DNA from: SOJZ01 sp964556565
GTDB lineage: Archaea > Thermoproteota > Bathyarchaeia > Bathyarchaeales > Bathyarchaeaceae
Assembly: GCA_964556565.1 (NCBI GenBank)
Contig: CAZKWF010000018.1
Coordinates: forward strand, 1-34,295
Direction of reading: 5' to 3'
Length of the DNA: 34,295 nucleotides
Position numbers and translations under genes: made by a program. Positions 16,021 through 23,791 of the stretch are shown piece after piece. Position 1 is the stretch's first letter. Every line of letters starts with the position of its first letter. The notes beneath the pieces are model-generated. The model was not told the origin of the DNA. It saw nothing but the letters and a program-made list of their open reading frames with translations, and ran no database searches.

Positions 16021-16494
16021 TAAAATAGGCTCCTAGGTGAGTATGTCTTCCTACATTGCCCTCTGCTTTCAAAACACCGTTAACGTATATCTTTGCGTGC
16101 CAACTATAATTTGGTACATATCAGGAGGCTCCATATTCAACATAATGGCTTCCAAGCCCAAGATGAACGGTCTTTCCGCAGGTAAATGCACTTCCAGTCA
16201 CCTTGAATTCGTAATCTTCGTATAGCCACCATTCATCAGGAAGAGGTTCATCTATTGATAATCCATTAGACCTCAAGTAGACATCAGTTGTAGGATACAC
16301 CTCAATTGTGATTTTAGTTGGGCTCTCCAATGCGCGGATTCTTGCTTCAAGGATACCCATTTCAGATTCAAGGTTATAAATGGCTGTCCAAATGGCTTCG
16401 AAAGGATTTTTCCCATCTGTAGCCACACAGGATCCAATTAAGAATGATATCAACGCAATGCTTAGTACGCAATAACTTGTTTTTTCTTTATCAT
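16007..16494 (-). pseudogene. Exported coiled-coil/beta protein with frameshift and internal stop
   Basis: Three linked pieces on the minus strand. ATG 16494 gives MIKKK and soon stops (TAC TAA). Adding one A to the A6 run at 16480-16485 instead yields MIKKKTSYCVLSIALISFLI followed by GSC, a proper signal or lipoprotein peptide joined to the long open frame. That frame has a coiled coil (NLESEMGILEARIRALE) and a beta domain (KITIEVYPTTDVYLR), reaches TGA at 16121-16123, then stays open in the same frame for 37 codons (SWHAKIYVNGVLKAEGNVGR) to TAA at 16007. Either a gene decaying through two lesions or a sequence error plus one. Protein family unknown; exported by inference. Confidence 0.55.
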
Positions 16495-16515
16495 TGTGTC
16501 ATTTCCTCTCCCCTT

Positions 16516-16527
16516 CGCATGCATACA
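16516..16527. repeat. GCATGC tract, divergent gap
   Basis: CGCATGCATACA, twelve alternating bases between the decayed exported-protein gene (minus) and the membrane gene at 16605 (plus). Confidence 0.6.
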
Positions 16528-16604
16528 ATACACTGTTTCGACTTGCAATAAACATTTAAGAAAGAATCTTCTCTAATAGTTATCTGAAAAAACGGTATCC
16601 AAAA

Positions 16605-17294
16605 ATGTTGAGCACCTTTCTAATACTTCTCGGCTCAGCGTTAATGCTTGTAACAATTATGATAGTCATACTTTTCATGATTGCTGGAGTCTTGAGAAGA
16701 AGCCTTGTAAATATTAAGGTGCTTATTGCATCGAGCATCATTGCATTCCTAATGATTGCCCTTGGTGTCTTACCTTGGGGGATTGCAGAGGTGATTGGCT
16801 TAGTTGCCTTAGCAGTTGGTGGATTAGCTTTCTTTTTTTTCGTTTGGTTACCGAGTCGTAAGGAAGGAAAAGTGAGGAAAGAAGTGTTTAAGGTGAGAGA
16901 ATACGTCAGGAAAGAGCATGTTAAACCTGTTCTTCGATTTCTTACACGTATAGGGATTGTCGTTGGAATTATCCTGATGTGTGATGTGATAGGTTTATGG
17001 GCTTTCCTCTTTTCTCAAGAGTTGTGGAATCTCCTCGGTTTCACAGAGCTTCTGACAATACTTCTTTTGTTAGAAGGATCGCTAATTGGTGTTGTAGGAG
17101 GTTTCTTGTTTTTCGGTTTCAGTGAATATAGGCTTATGGGTCAGGCGGCGTTGTGGCCAACACTTGCTGGCGAACAAGCAAGAGGATGGAAAGAAAGACG
17201 TTTGTCTCAGCAAAAATGGGGTGTTGCCATGCTAGTTTCTGGTGTTCTGCTAATTTTTCTCGGGCTTCTGGTAAGCTTCTTGGCCTGTCTATAA
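16605..17294 (+). CDS. Polytopic membrane protein, unknown
   Basis: 229 aa with about six hydrophobic segments: 2-29, 36-55, 60-83, then a basic cytosolic loop (PSRKEGKVRKEVFKVREYVRK), 111-135, 141-172 and 205-228. No catalytic motif or transporter signature recognised. A short amphipathic stretch (LAGEQARGWKERRLSQQKWG) precedes the last segment. Single gene; TATA-like AT-rich DNA lies upstream. Confidence 0.65.
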   Translation: MLSTFLILLGSALMLVTIMIVILFMIAGVLRRSLVNIKVLIASSIIAFLMIALGVLPWGIAEVIGLVALAVGGLAFFFFVWLPSRKEGKVRKEVFKVREYVRKEHVKPVLRFLTRIGIVVGIILMCDVIGLWAFLFSQELWNLLGFTELLTILLLLEGSLIGVVGGFLFFGFSEYRLMGQAALWPTLAGEQARGWKERRLSQQKWGVAMLVSGVLLIFLGLLVSFLACL

Positions 17295-17426
17295 ATTTAG
17301 GGAAGAAACTCCTATGTTTGAATGACTCATTATTGTTGAATGTTGGGAGGCTATTGTGAAGGCTTACTATTCAAACGCTTTTGTCTACATGCGTGCAATC
17401 ATAATTGTCGGTTCATAGACTATTTC

Positions 17427-17434
17427 TTTATATG
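17427..17434 (+). promoter_or_regulatory. TATA box of the zinc-finger membrane gene
   Basis: TTTATATG centred 22 nt before ATG 17452, with an AAGGTGA ribosome site in between (17442-17448). Confidence 0.55.
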
Positions 17435-17451
17435 AATGTATAAGGTGAATC

Positions 17452-17871
17452 ATGCCAAAGTGCGATCATTGCGTCAAAAAAATAGACGAAGATGCAGATA
17501 GCGTAAGAGCTACGATAAGAGGCAAGATGTACTATTTTTGCGGTGAATCTTGCCTAAGCAACTTCTTATCAAAAAGAAATCATATCCAAAAGAATCTATT
17601 GAGCGTCGTGCTGAGCAAAACTTTTTTTGAGCTTGTTGCCATTGGAACTGGAATAAGTGGAGTAGCATATACTCTGCAAAAGTGGTCTTCCAGAGCATTG
17701 GCTATGGATACTCTGAGTGCTATCGCAGCCATGGCTGCATTTATCATAGGCGTTGAAAGTTTGCGACTTCTGAAAACATACCGTCTACTAAAAAGGGGAG
17801 TGCTATTAGCTATGTCAGGAATTATCATATCGATAGTTATACCTACATTACACTTTGAACTATTGTCGTGA
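17452..17871 (+). CDS. TRASH/YHS-like zinc finger fused to membrane helices
   Basis: 139 aa. N-terminal metal finger: CDHC (4-7) and FCGESC (29-34), spaced like TRASH/MYM-type treble clefs that bind Zn, Cu or other metals, with the typical YYFCGESCLSNFL ending. Then three hydrophobic segments (about 59-76, 84-101, 114-134). TRASH domains are known in archaeal metallochaperones and metal-responsive regulators; a membrane-tethered one suggests metal sensing or delivery, which is inference. No transporter gene adjoins it. Confidence 0.65.
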   Translation: MPKCDHCVKKIDEDADSVRATIRGKMYYFCGESCLSNFLSKRNHIQKNLLSVVLSKTFFELVAIGTGISGVAYTLQKWSSRALAMDTLSAIAAMAAFIIGVESLRLLKTYRLLKRGVLLAMSGIIISIVIPTLHFELLS

Positions 17872-18256
17872 GTTTTCTTAGCGTGCAAACAGATGAAAAA
17901 ACCAAAAACTTGAAGAATCGACACGCACGCAGTGGGCAGAGTATTACAATTCAAGATAAAAAAAAGAGAGAGGATAGCTAAAGGACTTGGCTGAATTTTC
18001 TTTTCTTTTTCCTTATCTTCCTTTTAGGTGAGTGCAGCATATCCATATTAGTTTCACTCTCTTGGACTTTCTTCCTTTCCGTCACTCATATATTGTTTAT
18101 GAATTTGGAATAACCAAAAGAGAGATTGTATGTCTTCCACCTCTTGCTGAGTATCGAGTAGACTCTCTTCTAATTGAAGTTTCTTCCATAAGTCATAAAG
18201 ACTGAAATAGCATACTTGGTAACGTGTCTATTATAGAAGACAAAGGTGTTGAGGAA
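17872..18256. other. Gap with possible coiled-coil remnant
   Basis: 385 nt. On the minus strand around 18069-18221 a frame of about 50 codons reads LYDLWKKLQLEESLLDTQQE and VEDIQSLFWLFQIHK, coiled-coil-like, but has no acceptable start before an in-frame TAG. A second alternating tract ACACGCACGCA is at 17921-17931. No gene called. Confidence 0.3.
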
Positions 18257-18388
18257 ATGTCAGAAAGGGTTCATGCCAAGTGTCAATGTGGATACGAGTA
18301 CGAAGGACCACGCTATGACTGCCCTGTTAAATGCCCGCAATGTGGGAAATTCCTCCTTTCTGTGGATAAAGAGACAAGAACAACATAG
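18257..18388 (+). CDS. Micro Cys-rich (zinc-ribbon-like) protein, 43 aa
   Basis: Short gene: ATG 18257 to TAG 18388, reading MSERVHAKCQCGYEYEGPRY then DCPVKCPQCGKFLLSVDKET. Cysteines: CxC (9, 11), C22, and CxxC (26, 29), a compact zinc-ribbon-like layout. A GAGGAA purine stretch and GGTG precede the ATG. Stand-alone and not overlapping any other gene. Likely folds on one metal ion; role unknown. Confidence 0.6.
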   Translation: MSERVHAKCQCGYEYEGPRYDCPVKCPQCGKFLLSVDKETRTT

Positions 18389-18508
18389 TATCTAACCAGT
18401 TCTAACGTTTTTAGTTTCCTTAAAGACCTCTTTTTCCTTGTGAAACACATTTGATTTCAGCAAACTGTAACTTCTTCATTTTTTCTTCTTTTACTTAGTG
18501 CCCTCAAA

Positions 18509-18960
18509 TCACTTCCAATTTGACAGAAACGTCCACAGATACTGCCAGGCGGGCATGTTCACAGAACCTTCTGCGTATAGGTAAGTGCTATAATCGTCAT
18601 GATAAGTTATGATTGTCAGACGCAGTTCTAGGCTGTCATACTTCAGACTGATTGGCTCATCCATTACAACATCCCGGGATTCTAGGTTAATCTGTTCTGG
18701 AAGCATTCTCGTCCATGTGTTCTGAACTGCACTTTATGTCGGCTGAGCCGATGTGAATCTGGAGTGTTGTGTTGCAGTAAGGAAAATGAAAAGTTGAGGT
18801 TGTCGACCTGGAGATTTAGGTCTTCAATTAGAGGTACTGGAACTAGTGGTGGGGGGAAATAAGTTTCAAATGCGAACACCCTGTGTGATATGGGAACGAA
18901 CGTGATTGCTATCGTTGTCATAACAGCTATGCAGAATATGGTTATGGTCGCTATCTCCAC
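18509..18960 (-). pseudogene. Frameshifted exported protein gene
   Basis: Two overlapping minus-strand frames read as one protein. The first (18682-18960) begins at GTG 18960 behind a strong GGAGGTGA site and encodes a signal anchor (TITIFCIAVMTTIAITFVP) then a Pro-rich linker (YFPPPLVPVPLIEDL) and VDNLNFSFSL. Around 18720-18735 sense passes to the second frame, VQNTWTRMLPEQINLESRDV followed by DEPISLKYDSLELRLTI and SVNMPAWQYLW, ending at TAA/TGA near 18509. One indel would join them into about 150 aa. Unknown exported family; true decay or a base-calling error. Confidence 0.55.
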
Positions 18961-18989
18961 TTCACAATCACCTCCCTTTTCTTATCATC

Positions 18990-19005
18990 TACATACATAC
19001 ATGCA
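18990..19005. repeat. Alternating tract, divergent gap
   Basis: Sixteen alternating bases, TACATACATACATGCA, between the frameshifted exported-protein gene (minus) and the NosD-like gene (plus). Confidence 0.55.
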
Positions 19006-19109
19006 ACTCGTACTAAAGGTTTAAGAAAGAAACTTCTATGTGTTATAGAATATTGTTTCTGAAGTTTTAAATGCTCTAATTGCACATACGATAAAGAGAA
19101 GGGGTAAAA

Positions 19110-20480
19110 ATGAATAGGAAATCAGCTTCGGGAATAACGCTGACAGTATTGTTAATATGCATATTAACATTGGTGTATAACATACAATCAATCAGAGCAG
19201 AGCCTACAACATGGTATGTAGATGATGATGGGCCGTCAGATTTCTCATCAATACAAGAGGCTATTGACTCTCCACTGGTTGTTGATGGAGATACAATATA
19301 CGTGCATAACGGAACTTATTATGAAAATGTTGTTGTTGATAAAACGTTGAGCCTTGTTGGGGAAAGCAAGCACAACACCATTATTGATGGGAACGGAGTT
19401 GGGAATGTGATACACATATTGACACACAATGTCAACCTCACTGGGTTCACCATTCAAGGCAGTGGTTATGGCTGGTGGGAGGGCGGTATCAAGGTTGATC
19501 TAGGTGGCTGCAACATTGACCGAAACTTGGTATTAAACAACCAAGCTGGAATCGTACTCTGGCATTCTGATTATAACAACGTCACTGACAACATTACTGT
19601 CTTAAACGCCTACAATGGAATTGTCCTTTCTCATTCCACAAATAACATCATTTCCCGTAACATAGCTTTGAATAACATGTACGGAATTTCTCTTTCTGAT
19701 TTCAGTATTGACAACACAATTGAGGGAAATATTGCGTCAGACAATACGTATGGAATCTCTTTCTGGTATGACAGTGATAGTAACAGGGTAGTTAGTAATA
19801 ATGCTTCAAATAACGACAACGGAATCTACATTTGTGAATCCAAATTAAACATAGTTTTTCACAACAACTTTATCGACAACACAGTTCAAGCGGTCGGTGG
19901 AGGATTAATGAATGTTTGGCATGATTTCTATCCTTCTTGTGGAAACTACTGGAGTGATTATGTTGACCAAGACTTCTTAATTGGACCAGCTCAAGATCAA
20001 CCAGGCAGTGATGGCATATGGGACCATCCCTACATTATAGATGAAAATCACCAAGACGGATACCCGCTTGCTAGTCCTTGGGCACATTCTTGGATTCCTC
20101 CGACCCCTCCACCTGCTGGAGCATTTGCTGACCTAGTAAGACGTAGAGCATGGCCAGAACATCACCACTATGTCGTTTCGAAAGATGAAAATGCCTATCA
20201 AACTCTACATGCAAAGGTTAAGAATCTAGGAAACCAAACGGTGTGGGTTAAGGCTATATTTAAAATAGCGAAAGAAGATAGTTCAACTGAAGTTACAGAG
20301 ACAGACCCCCTATTAATTACACAAGAAGAAATTACTGTATTGCCCGCTAACTTTGGACCATTAACTGAACAAGATGTTGGAAAATATTCCATCTCAGCCT
20401 TTTGTTGGTATAGCCCTGACAAAGTGGTGTGGGTTCAAGGAGAAGCGACAAAGAAATTCTCCTTCTCTGTTGTCTCATAG
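19110..20480 (+). CDS. Secreted NosD-like right-handed beta-helix protein
   Basis: 456 aa. Signal peptide (1-30, hydrophobic core ITLTVLLICILTLVYN, ending IRAEP). A parallel beta-helix follows (about 35-290): YVDDDGPSDFSSIQEAI, GDTIYVHNGTYYENV, then repeated coils of about 22 residues with NNI/NNG turns (NNITVLNAYNGIVLSHSTNN style) and GNYWSDY at the end of the solenoid. A Pro-rich hinge leads to a C-terminal beta-sandwich (about 330-456, KNLGNQTVWVKAIFKI), CARDB-like. Many N-x-S/T sequons suggest glycosylation. The family often binds surface carbohydrate. AAGGGGT ribosome site before the ATG. Confidence 0.85.
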   Translation: MNRKSASGITLTVLLICILTLVYNIQSIRAEPTTWYVDDDGPSDFSSIQEAIDSPLVVDGDTIYVHNGTYYENVVVDKTLSLVGESKHNTIIDGNGVGNVIHILTHNVNLTGFTIQGSGYGWWEGGIKVDLGGCNIDRNLVLNNQAGIVLWHSDYNNVTDNITVLNAYNGIVLSHSTNNIISRNIALNNMYGISLSDFSIDNTIEGNIASDNTYGISFWYDSDSNRVVSNNASNNDNGIYICESKLNIVFHNNFIDNTVQAVGGGLMNVWHDFYPSCGNYWSDYVDQDFLIGPAQDQPGSDGIWDHPYIIDENHQDGYPLASPWAHSWIPPTPPPAGAFADLVRRRAWPEHHHYVVSKDENAYQTLHAKVKNLGNQTVWVKAIFKIAKEDSSTEVTETDPLLITQEEITVLPANFGPLTEQDVGKYSISAFCWYSPDKVVWVQGEATKKFSFSVVS

Positions 20481-20535
20481 TGAAAGCAGAAGCGCAAAGA
20501 ATTATAATCCCTCTCCTTTTTCTATTCAAATGCAA

Positions 20536-20541
20536 GCATGC
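20536..20541. repeat. GCATGC site upstream of mvaD
   Basis: ATGCAAGCATGCA context, about 60 nt before the mvaD start and 56 nt after the NosD-like stop. Confidence 0.5.
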
Positions 20542-20596
20542 AAAGTAAATCAGCTGTTTGAAAGCAAACTCTTAAGGTTTGTTAGCACGTTATGAT

Positions 20597-21613
20597 GTGA
20601 TTACAGTGAAATCATCAGCAATTGCATATTCTAATATTGCTTTTATCAAGTATTGGGGTCGTTCTCTAGATTATAATCCCAACCTGAATATTCCTTCAAA
20701 TGACAGTGTAAGCATGACTAAATATGGATTAACACAGGGCATACATCTGCAAACCCACACAACTATTGACTTTTCTGATGCTCATGAAGAAGATACAGCG
20801 ATTTTTGAAGGAAAAGTTTTGATTGGAAGGGAGATGGAAAGAATCCTCAAGGTTGTTGATCCACTGAGAAAATATGCAAATGTCGATTGTAGATTCAAAA
20901 TGATGAGTAGAAACGATTTTCCCACCCAAGCGGGACTAGCTTCCTCGGCCTCAGGGTTCGCAGCATTGGCAATTGCTACTGTAAACGCCTTAGATGTTGA
21001 TTTATCAAAAGAAGAAACTTCAACGTATGCAAGGCTAGGTTCTGGTTCGGCAACGAGATCAATTCATGGTGGATTTGTCCATTGGAACAAAGGAGACTCT
21101 CATGAGACTTCTTTTGCCGAGCAAATTTGTGGTCCACACGAGTTTGATATGAATGCTGTTATCGCAATTGTCCATGAAGGAAAGAAAGATGTTACTTCGG
21201 ATGTTGGCCATGAATCAGCACATACAAGTCCCTTTAACGACGTTAGAATTGAAAAGTCTCAAGAACAGGTGAAGGATATCGAGAAAGCGATTTTGGATGA
21301 TGATTTCAGCAAAGTTGGCAAAATAGCGGAAGAGAGTTCTAAATATATGCATGCTGTTATGATGACGTCTAGTCCACCTTTGTTCTATTGGCATCCTGAT
21401 ACAATGAGATTGGTCAAATTAGTTCAAGAAATGAGGCGAGGGGGTTTAGAATGTTATTTTAGTATTGATGCTGGTCCAAATGTTCATTGTCTCTGTAGAC
21501 CCGAAGATGTTTATGAACTCCAAAAAATGTTAGAAAAAGTAGAGTGCATCAACAAAACTATTCTAGTGGAACCAGCAGATGATTCTTATGTCACAGAGGA
21601 ATATCTATTCTGA
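20597..21613 (+). CDS. mvaD: Diphosphomevalonate decarboxylase family (MvaD)
   Basis: GHMP-kinase fold enzyme of the mevalonate pathway, 338 aa, making isoprenoid precursors for archaeal lipids. Motifs: SNIAFIKYWG near the N terminus (catalytic-type Lys), PTQAGLASSASGFAALA (phosphate loop), SGSATRSIHGGFVHW (active-site Arg) and SIDAGPNVHC. The Asp of the last motif, needed for decarboxylation in characterised MDDs and lost in Thermoplasma mevalonate 3-kinases, is present, so a decarboxylase is favoured. Whether it uses mono- or diphosphomevalonate cannot be told. The frame opens at TTG 20579; GTG 20597 or 20606 fits the usual N terminus better and lies about 25 nt below a CTCTTAAGG box. Confidence 0.9.
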   Translation: MITVKSSAIAYSNIAFIKYWGRSLDYNPNLNIPSNDSVSMTKYGLTQGIHLQTHTTIDFSDAHEEDTAIFEGKVLIGREMERILKVVDPLRKYANVDCRFKMMSRNDFPTQAGLASSASGFAALAIATVNALDVDLSKEETSTYARLGSGSATRSIHGGFVHWNKGDSHETSFAEQICGPHEFDMNAVIAIVHEGKKDVTSDVGHESAHTSPFNDVRIEKSQEQVKDIEKAILDDDFSKVGKIAEESSKYMHAVMMTSSPPLFYWHPDTMRLVKLVQEMRRGGLECYFSIDAGPNVHCLCRPEDVYELQKMLEKVECINKTILVEPADDSYVTEEYLF

Positions 21614-21627
21614 GCTTACTTCTCCAT

Positions 21628-21639
21628 TGCATGCATGTA
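21628..21639. repeat. GCATGC tract after mvaD
   Basis: TGCATGCATGTA, 14 nt after the mvaD stop and 50 nt before tRNA-Val. Confidence 0.6.
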
Positions 21640-21646
21640 GAAAACC

Positions 21647-21922
21647 TTAATTCAAGGCTGTATACTGAAAATAACCAACAAACATTGAGGGCCGGTAGTC
21701 TAGCACGGTTAGGACATCTGCTTGACGTGCAGAAGGTCGCCGGTTCAAATCCGGCCCGGCCCACCAACCGCGACTGCTGTTATATTCATGTAAGCTGTCA
21801 ACATGGCTGACAAGTCTTTTCAGATGGTTTTCAAATGTTCTAGAAAGATTGAACCCTAGTTGTCTCGACTTCTTCACAAGGTCAGAGTCCAGATACAAGA
21901 CGACGTTTCTCTTCTGGTTCAT
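21647..21922 (-). CDS. Ribbon-helix-helix-like gene running antisense through tRNA-Val
   Basis: ATG 21922 has GAGGG 5 nt upstream. The first 50 residues (MNQKRNVVLYLDSDLVKKSR then QLGFNLSRTFENHLKRLV) look like the CcdA/CopG-type ribbon-helix-helix domain found in antitoxins and at the N terminus of some archaeal tRNA-targeting integrases. The rest (GWWAGPDLNRRPSARQADVL) is simply the antisense of the tRNA. Real expression of the N-terminal part is plausible; the C-terminal part may be a by-product of integration into the tRNA. Could be an integrase N-terminal remnant or a solitary antitoxin-like regulator. A longer in-frame start at 21970 has weaker support. Confidence 0.5.
   Translation of the reverse strand: MNQKRNVVLYLDSDLVKKSRQLGFNLSRTFENHLKRLVSHVDSLHEYNSSRGWWAGPDLNRRPSARQADVLTVLDYRPSMFVGYFQYTALN
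21689..21766 (+). tRNA. tRNA-Val (GAC)
   Basis: Complete 78-nt tRNA: acceptor GGGCCGG/CCGGCCC, D arm GTC...GAC, anticodon stem TCTGC/GCAGA with loop TTGACGT (anticodon GAC at 21724-21726), variable AGGTC, T arm GCCGG-TTCAAAT-CCGGC, discriminator A, encoded CCA. No intron. Confidence 0.97.
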
Positions 21923-22033
21923 TTTGCCCTCGCAACCCCTTGCGCCCATCCGCAGGCACCCTTCTAGCATTTAGGATTTGTGTAACTTGAGATCCCTTTG
22001 CAAAACTTCGTGATGCTCGTGTCAACCTATTTC

Positions 22034-22963
22034 TTAAATGTAAGGCTCGGTTCGAAGATACTTCAAACCAGTATCAACTGCAACTGTCACAATCTTGCTT
22101 TCTCTCTTGAATCTCTTGGCAAGCTCTATCGATGCCAACACATTGGCACCAGTGGAGGTTCCAGAGAATATGCCTTCTTTGAGCGCAAGTCTACGTGCCA
22201 TCTGCTTTGCGTCTTCTTCCTTTACTGTAATAACCTCATCGTAGAGGTCTTTTCTCAACAGTGGCGGTATCGTGCCTATGCCTACGCCTTCAATGTGGTG
22301 CTCGCCTGCTATGCCCTTTGATATAACCGGCGACTCAGCTGGCTCCACCACTACAACTTTGATGTTAGGGTCTTTGGCCTTCAGCACTTCGGCAACGCCC
22401 ATGGCACATCCGGCACTCCCCACGCTTGCAACGAATGCATCAAGTAGGTCATTAGTTTGAGCCAAGATTTCTTCACCCATCTTGTTGTGGCCTTTCAGTT
22501 GATGATTATTGTAGAGCTGATTAGTCCAGAACGTCTTCGGTCTGGAAGCCAGCTGCTTAGCTTTGTCTATCATTCTTGGAACTAAATCTGGTGTGATCCT
22601 ATGTTCCTTGCTAGGCTCAATGATCACATCAGCGCCGAGTGCCTTCATAGTTCTTATCTTCTCTTCAGAAAATGCATCCGAGCTCACTATCTTCATTCTG
22701 TATCCTTTGACAGCACATACGAAGGCTAAAGAAGAACCTGTACTGCCGCCTGTATATTCAATAACTGTGTAGCCCTGTTTGAGCTTTCCTTCTTTTTCCG
22801 CTTCTTCTATCATGGCCAGAGCCATGCGGTCCTTATAGCTGCCTGTAGGATTGTAGTATTCCAATTTCACGAGAATCTCGGACTGCAATCCTCTCGTGAT
22901 TTTATTGAGGCGTACCAATGGAGTGTTTCCAATTGCATCAAGAATTGAGTACTTTGCCTTCAT
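22034..22963 (-). CDS. Cysteine synthase-like PLP enzyme
   Basis: Fold-type II PLP enzyme of the CysK/CysM/cystathionine beta-synthase group, 309 aa. Opens with ILDAIGNTPLVRLNKI; PLP lysine K44 in NPTGSYKDRMA; substrate loop YTGGSTGSS (70-78); phosphate-binding glycines in ASVGSAGCAMGVAE; GVGIGTIPPLL; C-terminal EGIFSGTSTGANV and VAVDTGLKYL. Most likely O-acetylserine or O-phosphoserine sulfhydrylase making cysteine; a beta-synthase role is also possible because TGGST replaces the common TSGNT. GGAG lies 8 nt before the ATG. Monocistronic. Confidence 0.88.
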   Translation of the reverse strand: MKAKYSILDAIGNTPLVRLNKITRGLQSEILVKLEYYNPTGSYKDRMALAMIEEAEKEGKLKQGYTVIEYTGGSTGSSLAFVCAVKGYRMKIVSSDAFSEEKIRTMKALGADVIIEPSKEHRITPDLVPRMIDKAKQLASRPKTFWTNQLYNNHQLKGHNKMGEEILAQTNDLLDAFVASVGSAGCAMGVAEVLKAKDPNIKVVVVEPAESPVISKGIAGEHHIEGVGIGTIPPLLRKDLYDEVITVKEEDAKQMARRLALKEGIFSGTSTGANVLASIELAKRFKRESKIVTVAVDTGLKYLRTEPYI

Positions 22964-23005
22964 TGGGATATCTCCAAAACTGATTGTTCTCCAGGCATTA
23001 TAAAG

Positions 23006-23015
23006 ATGTGTGCGC
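23006..23015. repeat. Alternating tract upstream of cysteine synthase
   Basis: ATGTGTGCGC, followed by CGCGC at 23018-23022 and directly by repeat copy A; lies between the cysteine synthase start and the HAD 3' end. Confidence 0.4.
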
Positions 23016-23027
23016 TTCGCGCTCTAG

Positions 23028-23074
23028 CAATCTCTCTCAAGTCTCTCAGTTCTCTTCAGCCTCTCCATTTGAGG
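23028..23074 (-). repeat. 47-bp dispersed repeat, copy A
   Basis: Pyrimidine-rich on the plus strand. Minus strand has ATG at 23068 beginning a tiny frame M-E-R-L-K-R-T-E-R-L-E-R-D-C. It overlaps the last codons of the HAD gene. Gapless alignment with copies B and C. Confidence 0.6.
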
Positions 23075-23750
23075 CACAATCCAAAGCATGCACGCGAGCT
23101 TTCCTAGCTAGATCAGGCAGTTCAACAACTGAATTTATTATGTTCTTAACTCTTAGTCTTTCTAGGTCTTCTCTTCTTAAGGAACCTGTTAAAACAGCAA
23201 AGTATTCGACTTTTGCATCTCTTGCGCACTCGTAGTCAGATATCGCATCTCCTACGTAGATTGTCTCTTCTGGTTTCACGTCGAGTTGATTAATCACAAA
23301 GAGTAGCGGCTCAGGGTCTGGTTTATGTTTCTTAGTTGTCTCAAAGGAAGCCATGGCTTCAAACCAATCTATGTTGAATCCTGCTTTTCTCAAGTGTTTC
23401 TTAATAAAGAATAAGATCTTCCCTGAGAGAACTCCGACTTTGAACCCAGACTCTCTAATCTCCCTCACAGCATCTACAGCCCCTTCTACCGCAGGAATAA
23501 CCAGATTTTCATCCATGAACAAACTTCTGTACTCTTTCATGTAGAGTTCGACATTAGACTTCGACCATAGAATTTTTACGATTTCGAACAATGGTCTACC
23601 CATTAAGCCAAGAACCTCATGTAGCGATGGAATTCGCAGTCCTAGTTTTTCTGCTGTTTTCTGGTAGGCTTCTACAATTATTTTGTTACTGTCGATTAAG
23701 ACGCCATCAACATCAAAAACTATCGCCTTTATCAAAACTATCTTTTCCAT
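23046..23750 (-). CDS. HAD-superfamily phosphatase (phosphoglycolate phosphatase-like)
   Basis: 234 aa. HAD motif I FDVDGVLIDS with nucleophile D13 and acid D15; helical cap (about 20-85); motif II VLSGK; motif III Lys in KKHKPDPEPL; motif IV YVGDAISDYECARDA. The class I alpha-helical cap and DxDG pattern match Gph/beta-phosphoglucomutase-like phosphatases acting on small phosphoesters. The C-terminal 10 residues lie in the 47-bp repeat, and the stop at 23046 falls within it, so the natural end of this protein may have been altered by the repeat's arrival. The start has AAAGGT adjacent to the ATG. Confidence 0.88.
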   Translation of the reverse strand: MEKIVLIKAIVFDVDGVLIDSNKIIVEAYQKTAEKLGLRIPSLHEVLGLMGRPLFEIVKILWSKSNVELYMKEYRSLFMDENLVIPAVEGAVDAVREIRESGFKVGVLSGKILFFIKKHLRKAGFNIDWFEAMASFETTKKHKPDPEPLLFVINQLDVKPEETIYVGDAISDYECARDAKVEYFAVLTGSLRREDLERLRVKNIINSVVELPDLARKARVHALDCASNGEAEEN

Positions 23751-23759
23751 ACCTTTCTA

Positions 23760-23770
23760 GCATGCACACG
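23760..23770. repeat. GCATGC tract upstream of HAD gene
   Basis: GCATGCACACG, 10 nt upstream of the HAD start in a gap of only 41 nt, so it must be compatible with that gene's transcription signals or with the end of the gene before. Confidence 0.6.
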
Positions 23771-23791
23771 ATATTATTATTGGCAGCAACA

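Noticed and set aside
21647..21766. GPDLNRRPSARQAD as a real protein domain
   Set aside because: It is the translation of the tRNA antisense strand, a well-known artefact; only the upstream RHH part is kept.
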